From Candidatus Kapaibacterium sp. (GTDB lineage Bacteria; Bacteroidota; Ignavibacteria; Kapaibacteriales; Kapaibacteriaceae): a DNA stretch of 22,253 nucleotides. Both the position numbers and the translations under genes were made by a program. The notes under the pieces were generated by a model, which saw only the letters and a program-made list of their open reading frames with translations, was not told the origin of the DNA and did not search any database. Below, piece by piece: positions 13,949 through 22,253 of the stretch (positions are counted from its first letter, which is position 1; each line of letters begins with the position of its first letter). The stretch lies in NCBI GenBank assembly GCA_030830285.1, contig JAURNF010000126.1, forward strand, positions 1 to 22,253, written 5' to 3'.

Positions 13949-16359
13949 TCCTTCGTGCCCTCCTTGCGGCATTGCTGTTGTGCGTGGGTGTTGTGGAAGC
14001 ACACACACAACGGGTGTCTGCGATTGTGGGGAGTGTTCGGCACGCCACTACTGGCGAACCGGTTCCATATGCGACAGTGCGTATGCTTGCCATTCGCCGC
14101 GCAGCGATATCCGATAGAGCTGGTGCCTTTTCAATCCGATTGTCACCAGAAGAACGTGCCCTTGTACAAGGTTCACGTATCGTGGTGTCCTGCGTTGGAT
14201 TCAAAACGGATACCGTGACGATTACCAATCTCGACTCTACAATCGTCGTGCAGCTCAACGAGCGCAGTTTCGAGGGGGCTGAGGTGGTGGTGCGTGCAGA
14301 GGACCCAGCAGTGAGCATCATGCGTCAGGTGATTGCGCGTCGCAAGCGACAAGAGGATTCGTTGAAGTCCTATCAGTATAGGCTCTACTCGAAAATCGTC
14401 GTCAATACCGACACGTTAACAGCAACGCGTTCCTCGGGTCGAGGAGATACCACAGTCTTCAGTATCCTCGAGTCAATCGCTGATGGATTTTACAAGAAGC
14501 CGGGGAAATTCACGAACCGGATCCTACAGCGAAGGCAAACAGCAAATATTCCGCCCCAAGCGAATCTCGTTGCACTTGGGACGAATCTTTCGTCATACGC
14601 TGGATCGGTAACACTCCTTGGTGAGGAAATCGAATCCCCATTTGCAGACAATGCATTCGAAGTCGCTGAGTTTACGTTGCGAAACGACGTGGATGACTCA
14701 ATCGCTGTGATCGATGTACGATCCTCGAGCAATCTTCGGAAAGGCTTCAACGGAGTTCTATACATCGACACGCGTAACTACGCACCATTGAATGTGGAGC
14801 TCGAGCCAAGCAAGGCGGCGAATCTTCCATTCGATGCATCGTTGTCGTATAGCCAGTCGTTCACTGTCGTTGATGGCATGATTATGCCGTTAGACTTACG
14901 CATTGCGAGTAGTCTCACAGCAGACATTCTGTTCATTGTTCAGCCACGACTTGATGTTGAGGTAGAAACTCATTGTGCCGGATATGTCATCAATCCAGAA
15001 ATCGACGATGACGTGTTCGACCAGTGGCGTGTAGAGCTCACAGATCGCGCGCTGACGTATGACTCCGTCTTTTGGCAGCAGAATGCGTATGGAACACTCA
15101 GTAGGGACGAGGAACGAGCGTACACAGATATCCAGCGTCTGATCGACAATCCAGATAGCCTTCAGTCGACGGTTATCAATCGCATCTTCGGACCGATTGC
15201 ACGAGGAATTGCACGACTTGGACGTCGACCATTTAGCGGCTTCGAGGATGTGGTTCGATACAATCGCGTGCATGGACTGTATCTGGGCATAGGAACTCGG
15301 TTTCGACCTGATACCGTCATCGAGATTGAGTCGGGTATAGGATACGGCACTGCAGATCAGAGATTCTACGGATGGCTACGACCAACCGTATTTATCGATC
15401 GTCAACAGCGATGGTCTGTCGATGGCTCTGTTTTTAACGTTCTGCAGCGTCGTGATAATCCGAACGTCGTTCGGACAACGCTCATAACGGCAACGTCGCT
15501 GCTCTTCGGAAGTGACTACGGCGATTACTATTACCGACGTGGTGGTGAAGCGGGTGTCGCCTATAGTTGGGGTCAGTTCGTGTTCATTCGCAACGACGTT
15601 TGGCAACGTCCGTCATCGTTCAGGTTGTTTGTTCGGAACGAGGATAATGAGAGCGCACAAACTCATGATGTCTGGTCGCTCGTTCATCCTGCCGAACAGC
15701 GGCTAAATCCCCAGATCATGTCTGGCACATTGCGTTCGGTTGGAGCACAACTGCGGGTGAACTACTCACCAGTGCGTCTGATTTCGCGCACCGGACTCTC
15801 GGTAGCCATCGAGCATTCAAATTCATCGATCCTACCTTCTGCATTTGCCTTCACAACGCTCCAAGCGGAGGGGATGCTTCGCGTGAAACCGGTCTCGGTG
15901 TGGACGACAGATCTTGTTGCCACGTTCGGCTGGTCGGATGGAGGCGTTCCGCCCCAACGGTTCGGTAGCCTTGAATCGAGTGTCAATGGTCTTGCAGTCA
16001 CAGGCTCGTTTCGTGGTATGCGTGTGAAGGAGTTCTATGGCGACCGATATGCGACCTTGTCGCTCACACAGAATTTCGGAGAGGTGATACCAGGGATCCT
16101 ACGCATTCCAGGTATTGCTTCGTTCGGCATTGAGTTCATTGCCTTTGGTGGCGTAGGCTGGACCACGTTCAGCGATCAGACGCGAGCACTCACGCAGACG
16201 ATGTTGCCGACGACCGCGCAAACACGAGAGGGTTTGTACTACGAAGTCGGACTCGGTATCAACCGTCTGCTCTTGTTCTTCCGTCTTGATGTCAATGCGC
16301 GTATCTCACAACGCGACCGTCCGGAGTTTCGCATCACGCTCTCCGGCGCCACTTTCTAG
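13945..16359 (+). CDS. DUF5686 outer-membrane protein with carboxypeptidase-like regulatory domain
   Basis: 804 residues. A signal peptide (about 1-22) is followed by a CarboxypepD_reg-like beta-sandwich (about 25-98: VGSVRHATTGEPVPYATVRM, then FSIRLSPEERALVQGSRIVV and SCVGFKTDTVTI). Next comes the DUF5686 region, starting with the characteristic AVSIMRQVIARRKRQEDSLK and YQYRLYSK. The C-terminal half is rich in alternating aromatic and polar strands (for example YGDYYYRRGGEAGVAYSWG and YYEVGLGINRLLLFFRLDVN), as expected for an outer-membrane beta-barrel. These proteins are common in Bacteroidota; their function is not established. It is translationally coupled to the sugar-binding lipoprotein (ATGA), suggesting the two work together. 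Its TAG stop overlaps that of the convergent purT within the palindrome CTAG. Confidence 0.85.
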   Translation: MILRALLAALLLCVGVVEAHTQRVSAIVGSVRHATTGEPVPYATVRMLAIRRAAISDRAGAFSIRLSPEERALVQGSRIVVSCVGFKTDTVTITNLDSTIVVQLNERSFEGAEVVVRAEDPAVSIMRQVIARRKRQEDSLKSYQYRLYSKIVVNTDTLTATRSSGRGDTTVFSILESIADGFYKKPGKFTNRILQRRQTANIPPQANLVALGTNLSSYAGSVTLLGEEIESPFADNAFEVAEFTLRNDVDDSIAVIDVRSSSNLRKGFNGVLYIDTRNYAPLNVELEPSKAANLPFDASLSYSQSFTVVDGMIMPLDLRIASSLTADILFIVQPRLDVEVETHCAGYVINPEIDDDVFDQWRVELTDRALTYDSVFWQQNAYGTLSRDEERAYTDIQRLIDNPDSLQSTVINRIFGPIARGIARLGRRPFSGFEDVVRYNRVHGLYLGIGTRFRPDTVIEIESGIGYGTADQRFYGWLRPTVFIDRQQRWSVDGSVFNVLQRRDNPNVVRTTLITATSLLFGSDYGDYYYRRGGEAGVAYSWGQFVFIRNDVWQRPSSFRLFVRNEDNESAQTHDVWSLVHPAEQRLNPQIMSGTLRSVGAQLRVNYSPVRLISRTGLSVAIEHSNSSILPSAFAFTTLQAEGMLRVKPVSVWTTDLVATFGWSDGGVPPQRFGSLESSVNGLAVTGSFRGMRVKEFYGDRYATLSLTQNFGEVIPGILRIPGIASFGIEFIAFGGVGWTTFSDQTRALTQTMLPTTAQTREGLYYEVGLGINRLLLFFRLDVNARISQRDRPEFRITLSGATF

Positions 16360-17525
16360 CGGTATTGAAGCGTAATCTGTGCGGCCGCCTCCATGGCTCG
16401 TTTGCGGAGTTCATCGGTCGGCGTGCCAACGACATCGGAGGCAACAACAACACCCATCCGACGGTACGGACGTGTCGATGGCTTGCCAAAGATGCGAACG
16501 TCGATACCCGGGACTTCGAACACTCGCTCAATGCCATGAAATTCAGGCTCAGAGTCGGACGAACGGTCCGCAAGGACTACCGCTGATGCTCCAGCTCGCT
16601 CGAGATGTATTGCCGGGATTGGATATCCGAGAATTGCTCGAGCATGGAGTTCAAACTCGGAAAACGTTGTCGTTCCTGCGAGCGTGACCATTCCAGTATC
16701 ATGGGGCCGAGGTGAAAGCTCACTGAAGTAGACATCGTCGTTGGTCAAGAAGAATTCAACGCCCCAAATACCAGGTCCACCAAGTGAGGCGGTCACTGTG
16801 CGCGCCATATCCTGCGCCTTCGTGAGCAGGTCTGATGACATGGCATGAGGCATCCAGGATTCCTGGTAGTCACCACGCTCTTGTCGATGCCCGATGGGTG
16901 GACAGAATAAGGTCGGACCGTTTTGTTGAGTGACCGTCAGGAGTGTAATCTCGCTTTCAAAGGGAATGAACTGCTCTACGATCACCTCGCGGAGATCACC
17001 ACGACTTCCTTCCATTGCATATGTCCACGCACGGCCAATGTCTTCGTGTGACTTCACGGTGCTTTGCCCCTTGCCGCTTGAGGACATCAAAGGCTTTACG
17101 ACACATGGAATGCCGATGACATCGATTGCAGCGCGAAACTCATCTTCTGTCGTAGCATAACGATAGGCTGCTGTGCGAAGTCCTAACACGTGCGACGCAA
17201 GGTCGCGGATAGCCTTCCGATTCATCGTCATATTGGCAGCCCGCGCACTCGGGATGACGGTCATCCCACGCTGCTCGTAGTCGAACAATCTCTCTGTACG
17301 CAACGCCTCAACCTCGGGTACGATGAGGTCTGGTTTTAGCTCATTGATCGCGGCATCAAGTGCATCGCCATCGAGCATATTGAGGACTCGGCGATCATCA
17401 GCGACTTGCATGGCTGGTGCATTGTCATAGGAGTCAATCGCAACAACGTAATGTCCGAGCCGCTTCACGGCAATGACGAATTCCTTGCCAAGCTCACCAG
17501 AGCCGAGGAGGACTATGCGTTTCAT
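16356..17525 (-). CDS. purT: Formate-dependent phosphoribosylglycinamide formyltransferase (GAR transformylase 2)
   Basis: An ATP-grasp enzyme of purine synthesis that makes formyl-GAR from GAR, formate and ATP without folate. 389 residues, the usual length. The N-terminal pre-ATP-grasp domain begins MKRIVLLGSGELGKEFVIA and includes VPEVEALRTERL (about 69-80). The ATP-binding loop is SSSGKGQS (148-155), and the metal/ATP site is VEFFL and FSELSPRPHDTGMVT (267-281), the PurT signature. It lies 12 bases downstream of priA and is likely co-transcribed with it. There is no intergenic space on the other side: its stop overlaps that of the DUF5686 gene. Confidence 0.97.
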   Translation of the reverse strand: MKRIVLLGSGELGKEFVIAVKRLGHYVVAIDSYDNAPAMQVADDRRVLNMLDGDALDAAINELKPDLIVPEVEALRTERLFDYEQRGMTVIPSARAANMTMNRKAIRDLASHVLGLRTAAYRYATTEDEFRAAIDVIGIPCVVKPLMSSSGKGQSTVKSHEDIGRAWTYAMEGSRGDLREVIVEQFIPFESEITLLTVTQQNGPTLFCPPIGHRQERGDYQESWMPHAMSSDLLTKAQDMARTVTASLGGPGIWGVEFFLTNDDVYFSELSPRPHDTGMVTLAGTTTFSEFELHARAILGYPIPAIHLERAGASAVVLADRSSDSEPEFHGIERVFEVPGIDVRIFGKPSTRPYRRMGVVVASDVVGTPTDELRKRAMEAAAQITLQYR

Positions 17526-17537
17526 AGCGTGTTCCGA

Positions 17538-20054
17538 TTAGAATGTTCCATGAGCATCGATGTCGACCGTTACATGTACATGCGACGAAGCATACTCGCG
17601 ATAATACACATCAAGAGCTCCTCTGAGAACCGACCGCAATTCTGTTCCAGCGGGATCGGCAGCTTTGTCGTTCTTGATAATGATGACATTGCGATACATG
17701 TTTCGAATCCGAGCGATCGGAGGCGTTGTGGGATCCAGACGCACGTGGATAGGTGATGACGGCGGTATCAGAGCTGCTAAGATCTTCGCATGCTCGGAAG
17801 CGCGTGATTCATCAAGCGATCCTACTTCGAGACGAACAAAGCGCGAATATGGCGGGTAGGATGTATCTCGTCGAAGCGACATTTCAGTCTGCTCCCATGC
17901 TCGTAGTGCCTCGGGAGAGCGTTCTCCAAGCACTGCGGCCTCGATGGCCGGATGGTCCGGACTTGACGTCTGGATGTACATCTCACCATGTGACGATGCA
18001 GATCGTCCAGCACGTCCAGCAAGTTGTGTAAGCATCTGGACCGTTCGCTCCGTTGCACGGAAGTCGGGTCGATGAAGCAATTGGTCGGCGTTGACTACTA
18101 TGACAAGGGACACGCGGGCAATGTCTAGCCCCTTAGCAATCATCTGCGTGCCAATGAGAACGTCGATTTCGCCTCGTTGAAATCGTTCAAGGATTGCACG
18201 ATGCTCACCCTTGCGCGAAGTGCGATCAGCATCAAGACGATCAACGCGAGGTGTACGCCCAATCCGCTGTTCGACTGAGGTACGCACGAGCTCTTCAATT
18301 TGCTGCGTGCCTGAGCCAGATTCAACCAGATCCACAGAACCACAGACATAGCATGCAGTTCGTGAGGGCTCAGCATATCCGCAATAGTGACACTTGAGTT
18401 GTGCCGCGTGCTTGTGATAGGTGAGTGCAACATCGCAGTTCGTGCACATCGGTACATCACCGCAATCTTCGCACTGCATACTTGCAGCGTAGCCGCGTCG
18501 ATTAAGAAACACAAGTGTTCCTTCGCCCCGTTGCACCCGATCTGCTATTGCATCGAGCGCCTTGTATGACATCGCACCATCGACTCGCTGTGCCTTTCGT
18601 TCAAGGCGCATATCGACAACATGCACTGTTGGAAGCACTGCATGGTCAGCGCGATGTGAAAGAGTGCATAGGTTGGCGCGACCAGAGACCACCATCGCAA
18701 GTGATTCAAGAGACGGCGTGGCACTGCCCAACACAACGGTGCAACGCGTCAACTGTCCACGCAGCAGTGCGGCGTCTCGACCGTTATATCTCGGTGCAGG
18801 ATCATCTTGCTTGTAGGATGGTTCGTGCTCTTCGTCGACGATGATCAGTCCAATATTGTCGAGTGGAGCAAACACAGCCGATCGAGCACCAATAACGATC
18901 GGCACTTCACCGTTCTGAATGCGTTTCCACAGCGTTACACGTTCTCCAGGAGCGAGACGCGAGTGGAGTACAGCGACCTTATCACCAAAGACCGTACGAA
19001 ACCGGTCGGCTAGTTGTGGCGTGAGTGCAATCTCTGGTACGAGCAGCAGCGCACGCTGCCCGCGTTCAAGCACATGTGCGATCGCTCGCTGGTAGACGAC
19101 AGTTTTTCCGCTGCCCGTTACGCCATGGAGTACCATGGCTTTGAACGCAGCGTCATCAATAGCTCGTAATATGGCCGACACACACATTTCTTGTTCGTCT
19201 GTTAGCTGCACGTCGCGCTCATCACGTTCACTTAGCGAACCGATTGCATGTTCGTCAACGCGTCGATACGCTACGGTGCTCGCCACGAGATATCCGCGCT
19301 CAATCAGCGATGAAATCGCTGACGATGATATTGACAACGTACTTGTGCAATGCTGCACGGGAACGGCAACTCCGCTTCGCTGCTGCTCAAGGTAGACATG
19401 CCCCAGCGCGAGTGATTGTTTTGGGGCGCGAGCATCCAACGTATCAAACGCTGCGCGAAGTGCAGCCTCATTGCTCAGGAGATCTGGATGAACCGATACG
19501 GCCTTTTGTGTTCGAGCGGTAGGTGCTGAGGTTGTATCCTGCTGCACATCAACCCATCCATCACGTTGGAGAGCATCGAGTTGGTCTGCTACTGTTGTGC
19601 TCTTGAGCTTGCGTTGCAGATAGCTTACGGTTAGTTCACCGTGATGAGAACTAATGACACGAAGCAACTCAGCCCTACGGGGGGCGCGCGCTGCGATTGT
19701 CGCGAGCTGTTCTTCTGTTGGAATCATCAACATCACGACGCGGACAATGCTGGTCGCGCGAAAACCACTTGGCATTGCTGCCTGAAGCGCCTCGCCCCAT
19801 GAACACAGATAATATTCAGCTATTCTGCGGGTCAGCAGCAGAACGTGTTCAGTACATGACGGTTGATCATCAAGAACCTCGCTGATATCCCGCATGTTCG
19901 GCACGTCGGGGACGTCAGTATCGACAACCATGCCAGTGAGAACGCGCGTTCCCAAGGGGACGAGAACCCTGCATCCACGCTGGATAGTGTCGCTCGTAGA
20001 CCGATAGGTAAGCGGCTCGAGACGTGGCAATGGAAGGGCTACGCGGATATTCAT
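17538..20054 (-). CDS. priA: Primosomal protein N' (replication restart helicase PriA)
   Basis: A superfamily 2 3'-5' helicase that reloads the replisome at stalled forks. From the ATG at 20054 (MNIRVALPLPRLEPLTYRS) it has 838 residues; a TTG eight codons upstream is in frame but adds nothing conserved and would lie in the htrA promoter. The N-terminal DNA-binding domain (about 1-100) is followed by Walker A GVTGSGKT (311-318), DEEH (407-410) with EPSYKQ, and motif III GSATPS. The zinc-binding insert of eight cysteines runs from about 528 to 571 (CEDCGDVPMCTNC, CHYCG, CYVCG). The C-terminal helicase motifs include GTQMIAKGLDI and QLAGRAGR. Everything needed for activity appears intact. It is divergent from htrA (55-base gap) and followed by purT. 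Confidence 0.97.
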   Translation of the reverse strand: MNIRVALPLPRLEPLTYRSTSDTIQRGCRVLVPLGTRVLTGMVVDTDVPDVPNMRDISEVLDDQPSCTEHVLLLTRRIAEYYLCSWGEALQAAMPSGFRATSIVRVVMLMIPTEEQLATIAARAPRRAELLRVISSHHGELTVSYLQRKLKSTTVADQLDALQRDGWVDVQQDTTSAPTARTQKAVSVHPDLLSNEAALRAAFDTLDARAPKQSLALGHVYLEQQRSGVAVPVQHCTSTLSISSSAISSLIERGYLVASTVAYRRVDEHAIGSLSERDERDVQLTDEQEMCVSAILRAIDDAAFKAMVLHGVTGSGKTVVYQRAIAHVLERGQRALLLVPEIALTPQLADRFRTVFGDKVAVLHSRLAPGERVTLWKRIQNGEVPIVIGARSAVFAPLDNIGLIIVDEEHEPSYKQDDPAPRYNGRDAALLRGQLTRCTVVLGSATPSLESLAMVVSGRANLCTLSHRADHAVLPTVHVVDMRLERKAQRVDGAMSYKALDAIADRVQRGEGTLVFLNRRGYAASMQCEDCGDVPMCTNCDVALTYHKHAAQLKCHYCGYAEPSRTACYVCGSVDLVESGSGTQQIEELVRTSVEQRIGRTPRVDRLDADRTSRKGEHRAILERFQRGEIDVLIGTQMIAKGLDIARVSLVIVVNADQLLHRPDFRATERTVQMLTQLAGRAGRSASSHGEMYIQTSSPDHPAIEAAVLGERSPEALRAWEQTEMSLRRDTSYPPYSRFVRLEVGSLDESRASEHAKILAALIPPSSPIHVRLDPTTPPIARIRNMYRNVIIIKNDKAADPAGTELRSVLRGALDVYYREYASSHVHVTVDIDAHGTF

Positions 20055-20055
20055 G

Positions 20056-20086
20056 TGTGGCGAAGATACCGAGGGCAATAATTTTG
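20056..20086 (+). promoter_or_regulatory. Predicted Bacteroidota-type promoter of htrA
   Basis: TAATTTTG (20079-20086) is an exact match to the -7 consensus TAnnTTTG. TGTG (20056-20059) sits 19 bases upstream in the -33 position (consensus TTTG). It fills the short gap between the divergent priA and htrA starts, with the -33 element directly next to the priA start codon, so the two genes' start regions share control DNA. Confidence 0.6.
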
Positions 20087-20109
20087 CTCGTTATTCGACG
20101 AAAACGATC

Positions 20110-21270
20110 ATGAAAACTACTGCACTCAAGGCAGTTGCTGCTGCGATGCTAGCAGCCGTATCTGCACATCCACTTGCGGCACAGTCAGACATCGCTGTCA
20201 GCCGCAAGAATGCCATTACCAGGGCCGTTGCCCGTTGCTCACCAGCTATTGTTGGTATCAACGTCACAGAGACGCGTCAGCAGTACTATACCGATCCGTA
20301 TGCTGATTTCTTTGGTGATCCATTCTTCCGGAACTTCTGGGGTGATCGTCCACGGACGTACCGCAAGAACTATGAGGTTCGATCGCTGGGGTCTGGGTTC
20401 CTGATCAGTGAGGATGGGTACATCCTTACCAATGATCACGTTGCCGGTAATGCAACCAAGATCGTCGTCACGATGACAAATGGTGCTAAGTACGATGCGA
20501 GAATCGTTGGCACAGATCCGGTCACCGACGTGGCACTTTTGAAGATTGAGGGGTCGAAGTTCCCCTTTGTGAAGCTTGCGAACAGTGACGATGTTGAAGT
20601 AGGAGAATGGGCAATTGCGTTCGGCAATCCGTTTGGACTATTTGACAACAACGCCAAGCCAACGGTCACAGTGGGCGTTGTATCGAACGTTGGTGTAAGC
20701 TTTACGCAACCGATGGGCAATAACGGACGTCGGGTGTATCGCAACATGATCCAGACCGATGCAGCCATTTCCTCGGGAAACTCAGGAGGTCCGCTGATGA
20801 ATGGTCTGGGTGAAGTGATTGGTGTGAACACGGTGATTTACTCGACGGCTCAGGGCTCCAGTGGGGCTGGAAGCATAGGCATTGGATTCGCGATCCCCAT
20901 CAATCGTGTGAAGGCTGTCGTTGAGCGACTGCGGGATAACGGAACAATCCGAAGAGATTTCTGGACTGGGATGACCGTCACTCCCGTAAATGAAGAAATC
21001 GCTAAATACTACCGACTTGATGCGACTGATGGCGTTCTTGTCACCGAGGTTGCATCAAATGGTCCAGCGGATGAGGCTGGAATAGAGCCTGGAGACGTTA
21101 TCATTGCAATCGATGGGCAGCCTACGCTTCGTGAAGACGACATCAACATTGCGATCCTCGATGGCGAGGTGAACAAAAAGATTACGCTTGATGTGCGAAG
21201 GGGCGGTAAAACCTCATCAGTGACAATGACTCTTAAAGCGCGACCAAGGAGTGGTGGTGTCCGTAACTGA
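20110..21270 (+). CDS. Periplasmic HtrA/DegQ-like serine protease with one PDZ domain
   Basis: 386 residues from ATG 20110; the upstream in-frame GTG (20053) is rejected because MKTTALKAVAAAMLAAVSAH starts a clean signal peptide, cut after about LAAQ (25). The trypsin-like domain (about 35-275) carries the full triad: His110 in TNDHVAG (the more common form is TNNHV), Asp140 in DPVTDVALLKI, and Ser225 in SSGNSGGPL. One PDZ domain follows (about 285-376: GVLVTEVASNGPADEAGIEP, then GDVIIAIDGQ). With one PDZ it is built like DegS, but it has a cleavable signal and an HtrA-type LA-loop-like insert (YYTDPYADFFGDPFFRNFWG), so DegQ-like protein quality control is the better guess. Its end overlaps the lptB start. 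Confidence 0.93.
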   Translation: MKTTALKAVAAAMLAAVSAHPLAAQSDIAVSRKNAITRAVARCSPAIVGINVTETRQQYYTDPYADFFGDPFFRNFWGDRPRTYRKNYEVRSLGSGFLISEDGYILTNDHVAGNATKIVVTMTNGAKYDARIVGTDPVTDVALLKIEGSKFPFVKLANSDDVEVGEWAIAFGNPFGLFDNNAKPTVTVGVVSNVGVSFTQPMGNNGRRVYRNMIQTDAAISSGNSGGPLMNGLGEVIGVNTVIYSTAQGSSGAGSIGIGFAIPINRVKAVVERLRDNGTIRRDFWTGMTVTPVNEEIAKYYRLDATDGVLVTEVASNGPADEAGIEPGDVIIAIDGQPTLREDDINIAILDGEVNKKITLDVRRGGKTSSVTMTLKARPRSGGVRN

Positions 21271-22006
21271 TTCGACGAGTGTCCTTCGTTCAGAAGGACT
21301 ACGCAAGGTGTACAAGCAGCGTGTTGTTGTAAAGGGCAGCACCCTCGAAGTACGCCAGGGAGAGTGTGTCGGACTGCTTGGTCCAAATGGGGCTGGCAAG
21401 ACAACCACGTTTTACATGATAACTGGTATGGTTCGACCAGATCAAGGTCGCGTGCTGCTTGATGACCGTGATATCACGACAACACCCATGTATCAGCGCG
21501 CCAGAGCTGGTATCGCGTATCTACCTCAGGAACCAAGCATCTTCCGTCGACTAACGGTTGAAGAGAACATCCTTGCCGTGCTTCAGCTTCAGCCGCTCAC
21601 ATCAGCCGAGCGCAAACAGCGTCTCGAAAACCTACTCGAAGAGTTTGGCATAGGCCATATCCGTTCAAGTTTAGGTATGGTGCTCTCTGGTGGAGAACGT
21701 AGACGCTGCGAAATCGCACGAGCGCTGGCAACGGATCCGAAGTTTGTACTTCTTGACGAGCCCTTTGCTGGTATCGACCCAATTGCTGTTGAAGACATCA
21801 TGAAGATTGTCACGAAGCTCAAGCATAAGGGCATCGGGGTACTCATCACCGATCACAACGTTCATGAGACGCTGAGTATTACGGATCGTGCATACATTCT
21901 GATTGACGGCACGATCTTCGTCAGTGGCACGGCGTCGGAGATTGCGCAAAACGCAGAGGTGCGCGCACGGTATCTTGGCGAGACCTTTGAGCTCCGGCCG
22001 TATTAA
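21257..22006 (+). CDS. lptB: LPS export ABC transporter ATP-binding protein LptB
   Basis: The cytoplasmic ATPase that powers LPS transport by LptB2FGC. It has Walker A GPNGAGKTT (about 42-50), the Q-loop in YLPQEPSIFRRLTVEENI (the family-typical LPQEPSIFRxLTVxENI), signature LSGGERRRCEIARAL, Walker B FVLLDEPFAGIDPIAV and an H-loop in LITDHNVHETL. These match LptB better than branched-chain amino acid ATPases. Three GTG codons in a row (21251, 21254, 21257) could start it; I chose the last because AAGGAG (21246-21251) then sits five bases upstream. The gene overlaps the end of htrA by 14 bases, so the two are coupled. The TAA stop overlaps that of the convergent receptor gene in TTAA. Confidence 0.95.
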   Translation: MSVTDSTSVLRSEGLRKVYKQRVVVKGSTLEVRQGECVGLLGPNGAGKTTTFYMITGMVRPDQGRVLLDDRDITTTPMYQRARAGIAYLPQEPSIFRRLTVEENILAVLQLQPLTSAERKQRLENLLEEFGIGHIRSSLGMVLSGGERRRCEIARALATDPKFVLLDEPFAGIDPIAVEDIMKIVTKLKHKGIGVLITDHNVHETLSITDRAYILIDGTIFVSGTASEIAQNAEVRARYLGETFELRPY

Positions 22007-22253
22007 CGGTACTCAACCTGCAGGATAAACGATCGCGTTGGTCCGAGGTTGCCGACGATCTCAGTGTACGCGTAATTCATGAGGTTTCGTCCAAGAAGTC
22101 CTACACGAATTCGTTCTGTTGCATCAACAAAGACGCGCGCGTCTACGATATGCGTTGAAACGCGTGCATCAGCATCTGGCACAAAGAGTGCGAGTCGATC
22201 ATCGATAGCAGAGATGCGATCCTGGTATCGATATTCGAGTTGTGCCTCAAGCC
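22003..22253 (-). CDS. TonB-dependent receptor, C-terminal end (partial)
   Basis: The last 82 residues of a gene that enters from the right edge; I translated them from the minus strand. The sequence LEAQLEYRYQDRISAIDD, then ARVFVDATERIRVGLLGRNL, then MNYAYTEIVGNLGPTRSFIL and QVEYR is a run of beta-strands ending in an aromatic-rich last strand. The GRNLMNYAYTEIVGNLGPTR stretch matches the typical end of TonB-dependent receptors (NLxNxxYxExxGxPxPgR). Substrate unknown. Its TAA stop (22005-22003) shares TTAA with the convergent lptB stop. Confidence 0.75.
   Translation of the reverse strand, partial: LEAQLEYRYQDRISAIDDRLALFVPDADARVSTHIVDARVFVDATERIRVGLLGRNLMNYAYTEIVGNLGPTRSFILQVEYR

Overview
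The window is about 22 kb of densely packed bacterial chromosome of moderate GC content. I think it comes from the Bacteroidota/FCB group, possibly a deep-branching lineage such as Candidatus Kapabacteria or Ignavibacteria, but that name is only a guess. The supporting evidence is a type IX secretion (T9SS) C-terminal sorting domain on a secreted CAP protein, a DUF5686 outer-membrane protein with a carboxypeptidase-like N-terminal domain, the alternative 'GlmU-like' hexapeptide protein typical of Bacteroidota, a TonB-dependent receptor tail, and two promoters with the Bacteroidota -7 element TAnnTTTG. No rRNA, tRNA, CRISPR array, insertion sequence or phage was seen. Nearly all DNA is coding, and neighbouring genes repeatedly overlap by 1-4 bases.

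Layout. At the left edge, the 3' end of an M55 (DppA-like) D-aminopeptidase gene runs rightward and meets a long leftward block (418-12582). Read in transcription order from the right, that block is pyrG, a GlmU-like nucleotidyltransferase, an SDR oxidoreductase and a T9SS-secreted CAP/Fn3 protein, ending at a good hairpin terminator (7257-7283). Then comes an SOS-type mutagenesis locus: an XRE-UmuD fusion repressor, a short ImuB-like protein, a DUF6504 protein and the error-prone polymerase DnaE2. truA and an M48 lipoprotein protease follow. From 12707 rightward lie an orphan sugar-binding lipoprotein and the DUF5686 protein. priA and purT run leftward (20054-16356). htrA and lptB run rightward (20110-22006) and meet a truncated TonB-dependent receptor gene coming from the right edge.

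The most interesting part is the mutagenesis locus at 2007-7250. Its regulator has an XRE helix-turn-helix joined to a self-cleaving domain that looks more like UmuD than LexA. The ImuB-like protein (312 aa) lacks the N-terminal part of the Y-family palm but keeps a plausible beta-clamp motif, QVALF. No ImuA/RecA-like gene is present. The repressor gene and imuB share a 13-base element (12 of 13 identical) next to their predicted -10/-7 boxes, so the repressor probably controls both. A reasonable model is a DNA-damage-induced translesion complex built from a palm-less ImuB scaffold, DnaE2 and perhaps a UmuD'-like cleavage fragment.

The remaining genes are mostly housekeeping or envelope functions: CTP synthesis, purine synthesis, replication restart, periplasmic protein quality control, LPS export and secreted proteins. 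The three convergent gene pairs have stop codons that are overlapping or one base apart, leaving no room for intergenic terminators.
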